From contig JAGYOW010000005.1 of the NCBI GenBank assembly GCA_018399285.1, forward strand, positions 1 to 64,000: a DNA stretch of 64,000 nucleotides. Direction: 5' to 3'. Origin of the DNA: Desulfotignum sp. (GTDB lineage Bacteria; Desulfobacterota; Desulfobacteria; Desulfobacterales; Desulfobacteraceae). Shown one piece after another: positions 59,086 to 64,000 of this stretch. The position numbers were made by a program, and so were the translations under genes. Position 1 is the stretch's first letter. Every line of letters starts with the position of its first letter. Under the pieces are notes generated by a model, which saw only the letters and a list, made by a program, of their open reading frames with translations, did not search any database and was not told where the DNA came from.

Positions 59086-59700
59086 ATGGGATTTTTATCT
59101 GCCACCTTATCCATGAGCCGGTATCATATTTTAGATACATTTGACACCGAACCCATGGAACAGGTTCGCAACGGACTGATTCAGCACGCAATCCCGAAAA
59201 TGGAGAATGAATATGAAGAAATCTCCGCTGGATGGACCCCTTTTGAAAGCCCGTATCTGCCTGATTTTGATCAATTTTCATTTATTTTTGGCAGCTATTT
59301 TCTTTTTTCGCTGCGCATTGACAAAAAATCGATTCCAGCCAAACTGGTGCACAAACATATGGCCATTGAAATTGAGAAAAAAAAAGCGGATTCCGGCCGG
59401 GATTTCATCTCCAAAAATGAAAAATCGGAGATCAAGGAAACGATCATGGATGTGCTGATGCACAAAATGCCGTCCATTCCCAATGTGTACGATGTGCTGT
59501 GGGATTATGAAGCAAAGACCCTGTTTTTGCTCACCACCCAGAAGGCAGCCAACGAGTTTTTTGAAACCCTTTTTTTCAAATCCTTTCATCTGAAACCGGT
59601 CCGGTTGTTTCCTTATACCCTGGTTGAAACAAAATCAGCGTTTTCTTCGACACAAAAAGACCGCATCCTGACTTTGACCCCATTACATTTTTCGAGGTGA
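59086..59700 (+). CDS. rdgC: RdgC-like recombination-associated protein
   Basis: A 204-residue protein resembling the RdgC family: MGFLSATLSMSRYHILDTF at the start, AGWTPFESP, YFLFSLRIDKKSIPAKLVHKH (read as two parts), EKSEIKETIMDVLM, PNVYDVLWDYEAKTLFL and FFETLFFKSFHL follow the family's order. RdgC forms a ring on DNA and restrains RecA in the proteins studied. This one is shorter than the 300-residue gamma-proteobacterial form, as in delta-proteobacterial relatives. AAGGAG lies 7 nt before the ATG. The next gene starts after 3 nt. Confidence 0.8.
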   Translation: MGFLSATLSMSRYHILDTFDTEPMEQVRNGLIQHAIPKMENEYEEISAGWTPFESPYLPDFDQFSFIFGSYFLFSLRIDKKSIPAKLVHKHMAIEIEKKKADSGRDFISKNEKSEIKETIMDVLMHKMPSIPNVYDVLWDYEAKTLFLLTTQKAANEFFETLFFKSFHLKPVRLFPYTLVETKSAFSSTQKDRILTLTPLHFSR

Positions 59701-59703
59701 CCC

Positions 59704-60240
59704 ATGCTGGATATCGCCACTGCGTACAATAAATACTCATTTTTGGGCAATGAATTTCTCACCTGGCTGTGGTTCATGGTGGAAACCGGACAGGACATCA
59801 CACAGGCCATAGAATCCAGGGATCCGGTATCCCTGGACATCGGCAATTCCCTGGTGCTGGAAAACAGCTTGGGAGACAATGCCAGGGAAAAGATCACCAT
59901 CAAAGGGGATCAGGCCGGGCTGGAAGAAGGCACCACGGCCCTGAAAAAAGGAGCCAAGGTCACGGAAATGAATCTGATATGCAAACTGGGCCCTGAAGAG
60001 GAATACCATTTCACCCTCAAAGGAGACAGTTTCAACATCACGGGGTTGAAAACCCCGGCTGCGGCCGGAGACGGGTCTGACGACGAAATCGAAGGCCGGA
60101 TCATTGAAAAAGCCCTGCTGCTTTTCAGGATCACGCAGGTTATTGACACCCTGTTTTTCACTTTTTTGAAACAACGCACGGCGGATGACTGGAAACACAA
60201 GGGGTTTGATCCGATGCGCACCTGGATATACAATGATTAA
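59704..60240 (+). CDS. Conserved protein of unknown function paired with rdgC
   Basis: A 178-residue soluble protein. NEFLTWLWFMVET near residue 16 is its most recognisable motif. A middle beta-rich part (LDIGNSLVLEN, KITIKGDQAG, YHFTLKGDSFNITGLKTP) and a C-terminal helix pair (EKALLLFRITQVIDTLFFTFLK) follow. I know of no biochemical function. The 3-nt spacing to rdgC implies a joint role, perhaps in DNA recombination. It ends before an inverted repeat. Confidence 0.7.
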   Translation: MLDIATAYNKYSFLGNEFLTWLWFMVETGQDITQAIESRDPVSLDIGNSLVLENSLGDNAREKITIKGDQAGLEEGTTALKKGAKVTEMNLICKLGPEEEYHFTLKGDSFNITGLKTPAAAGDGSDDEIEGRIIEKALLLFRITQVIDTLFFTFLKQRTADDWKHKGFDPMRTWIYND

Positions 60241-60263
60241 AAAAATGACGAAAACCTGTTCAA

Positions 60264-60317
60264 AACAGACCGGGTTTTGAACACCTTTGGAATTATGTGT
60301 TGAAAACCCGGTCTGTT
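60264..60317 (+). terminator. Long hairpin after the rdgC pair
   Basis: AACAGACCGGGTTTT (60264-60278) and AAAACCCGGTCTGTT (60303-60317) are perfect 15-nt arms, extended by GAACAC/GTGTTG with one mismatch. No T run follows. It is the only structure in the first part of the 304-nt gap 60241-60544. Confidence 0.65.
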
Positions 60318-60544
60318 ATAATGAATTACCAACCTTATTTTCAACCCGAATTTTTAAATTTTTATTTTATCCTCTATTGCCTTTTTTTTAACATATGAGA
60401 CACCCCTTATTGTTATTATTATTTTAAATCTATAATCCATAAATAAATATGTTTCCGATTTATCATTTGATAAAAGACCTGTTTTGATATAAATATTTCA
60501 GGAATAATCCTTAAAATATAAAAGAAAGAATAAAAGGAACCGGA
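60318..60544. promoter_or_regulatory. AT-rich region before dnaN
   Basis: This very AT-rich stretch must hold the dnaN promoter. It includes the palindrome TTTATCA-TT-TGATAAA (60459-60474) and TATAAA at about 60487. I looked for DnaA boxes (TTATCCACA) and found no exact one, so it is not shown to be an origin. AAGGAA at 60535 is the dnaN ribosome site. Confidence 0.4.

Positions 60545-64000
<3,456 letters not shown>

Noticed and set aside
60318-60544. Replication origin before dnaN
   Set aside because: AT-rich, but no exact DnaA box (TTATCCACA) or repeat cluster was found.

Overview
The window reads as the chromosome of an anaerobic bacterium, most likely a member of the Desulfobacterota (Desulfobacteraceae-like, sulfate-reducer grade). 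That placement is an inference from the set of products: single-chain pyruvate:ferredoxin oxidoreductase, tungsten-type aldehyde:ferredoxin oxidoreductase, TRAP-TAXI transport, archaeal-type ProRS, corrinoid synthesis with CbiR, rubrerythrin and an RdgC/partner pair. No dsr, apr or sat gene is present, so sulfate reduction itself is not shown. No rRNA, tRNA, CRISPR array, insertion sequence or prophage was recognised. Nearly all the DNA is housekeeping sequence with moderate GC and uniform codon use.

Layout. 1-2.4 kb: glnE (cut by the window edge) and an FMN-dependent hydroxy-acid oxidase. 2.5-9.3 kb: carA-carB-purF and a radical SAM gene. 9.3-10.5 kb: DEAD-box helicase. 10.7-13.2 kb: cobalamin riboswitch with its own terminator, a parS-like palindrome, then cobO-cobQ. 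13.2-17.4 kb: thpR, a MoaD/ThiS-like protein, a two-component pair and a MarR regulator. 17.5-20.4 kb: TRAP-TAXI transporter. 20.6-25 kb: ferredoxin-like protein, zinc-ribbon HD protein, Crp/FNR regulator with an exact FNR box, and aldehyde:ferredoxin oxidoreductase. 25-29.6 kb: hisD, hisS, aspS. 29.6-31.4 kb: minCDE. 31.6-34.9 kb: DAHP synthase, DHQ synthase, a Fur/PerR regulator and rubrerythrin. 35-37.4 kb: trxA-trxB-bamD and rpmB. 37.4-43.5 kb: phoH, relA/spoT, proS, ispG. 43.6-47.8 kb: cobU-cobS-cobC-cbiB-cbiR, the lower-ligand and remodelling arm of B12 synthesis. 47.9-51.6 kb: a small unknown protein, a NifA-like sigma-54 activator, a MaoC-like protein and an M23 peptidase. 51.7-58.9 kb: pntA1-pntA2-pntB and pyruvate:ferredoxin oxidoreductase. 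59-60.2 kb: rdgC and its partner. 60.5-64 kb: dnaN-gyrB, which suggests that the origin region is not far away.

A feature of this particular sequence is a set of sharply bounded patches: about 4.8-7.2, 16.55-17.07, 21.4-23.85 and 51.25-56.9 kb. There every gene, including essential ones (carB, purF), is broken by many small indels while its codons remain recognisable in alternating frames. Single indels also hit rubrerythrin and the fifth codon region of dnaN, the latter in an A run. I read these as sequencing or assembly errors, not true gene decay.

The most interesting biological signals are: (1) a transhydrogenase beta subunit that appears to carry two diverged NADP(H)-binding domains III in tandem; (2) a 15/16 match to the ParB centromere site parS in the cobO leader; (3) an exact FNR box at the divergent crp/HD promoter; (4) CbiR encoded inside a nucleotide-loop assembly operon, implying corrinoid salvage and remodelling; and (5) the conserved rdgC-partner pair of unknown biochemical role.
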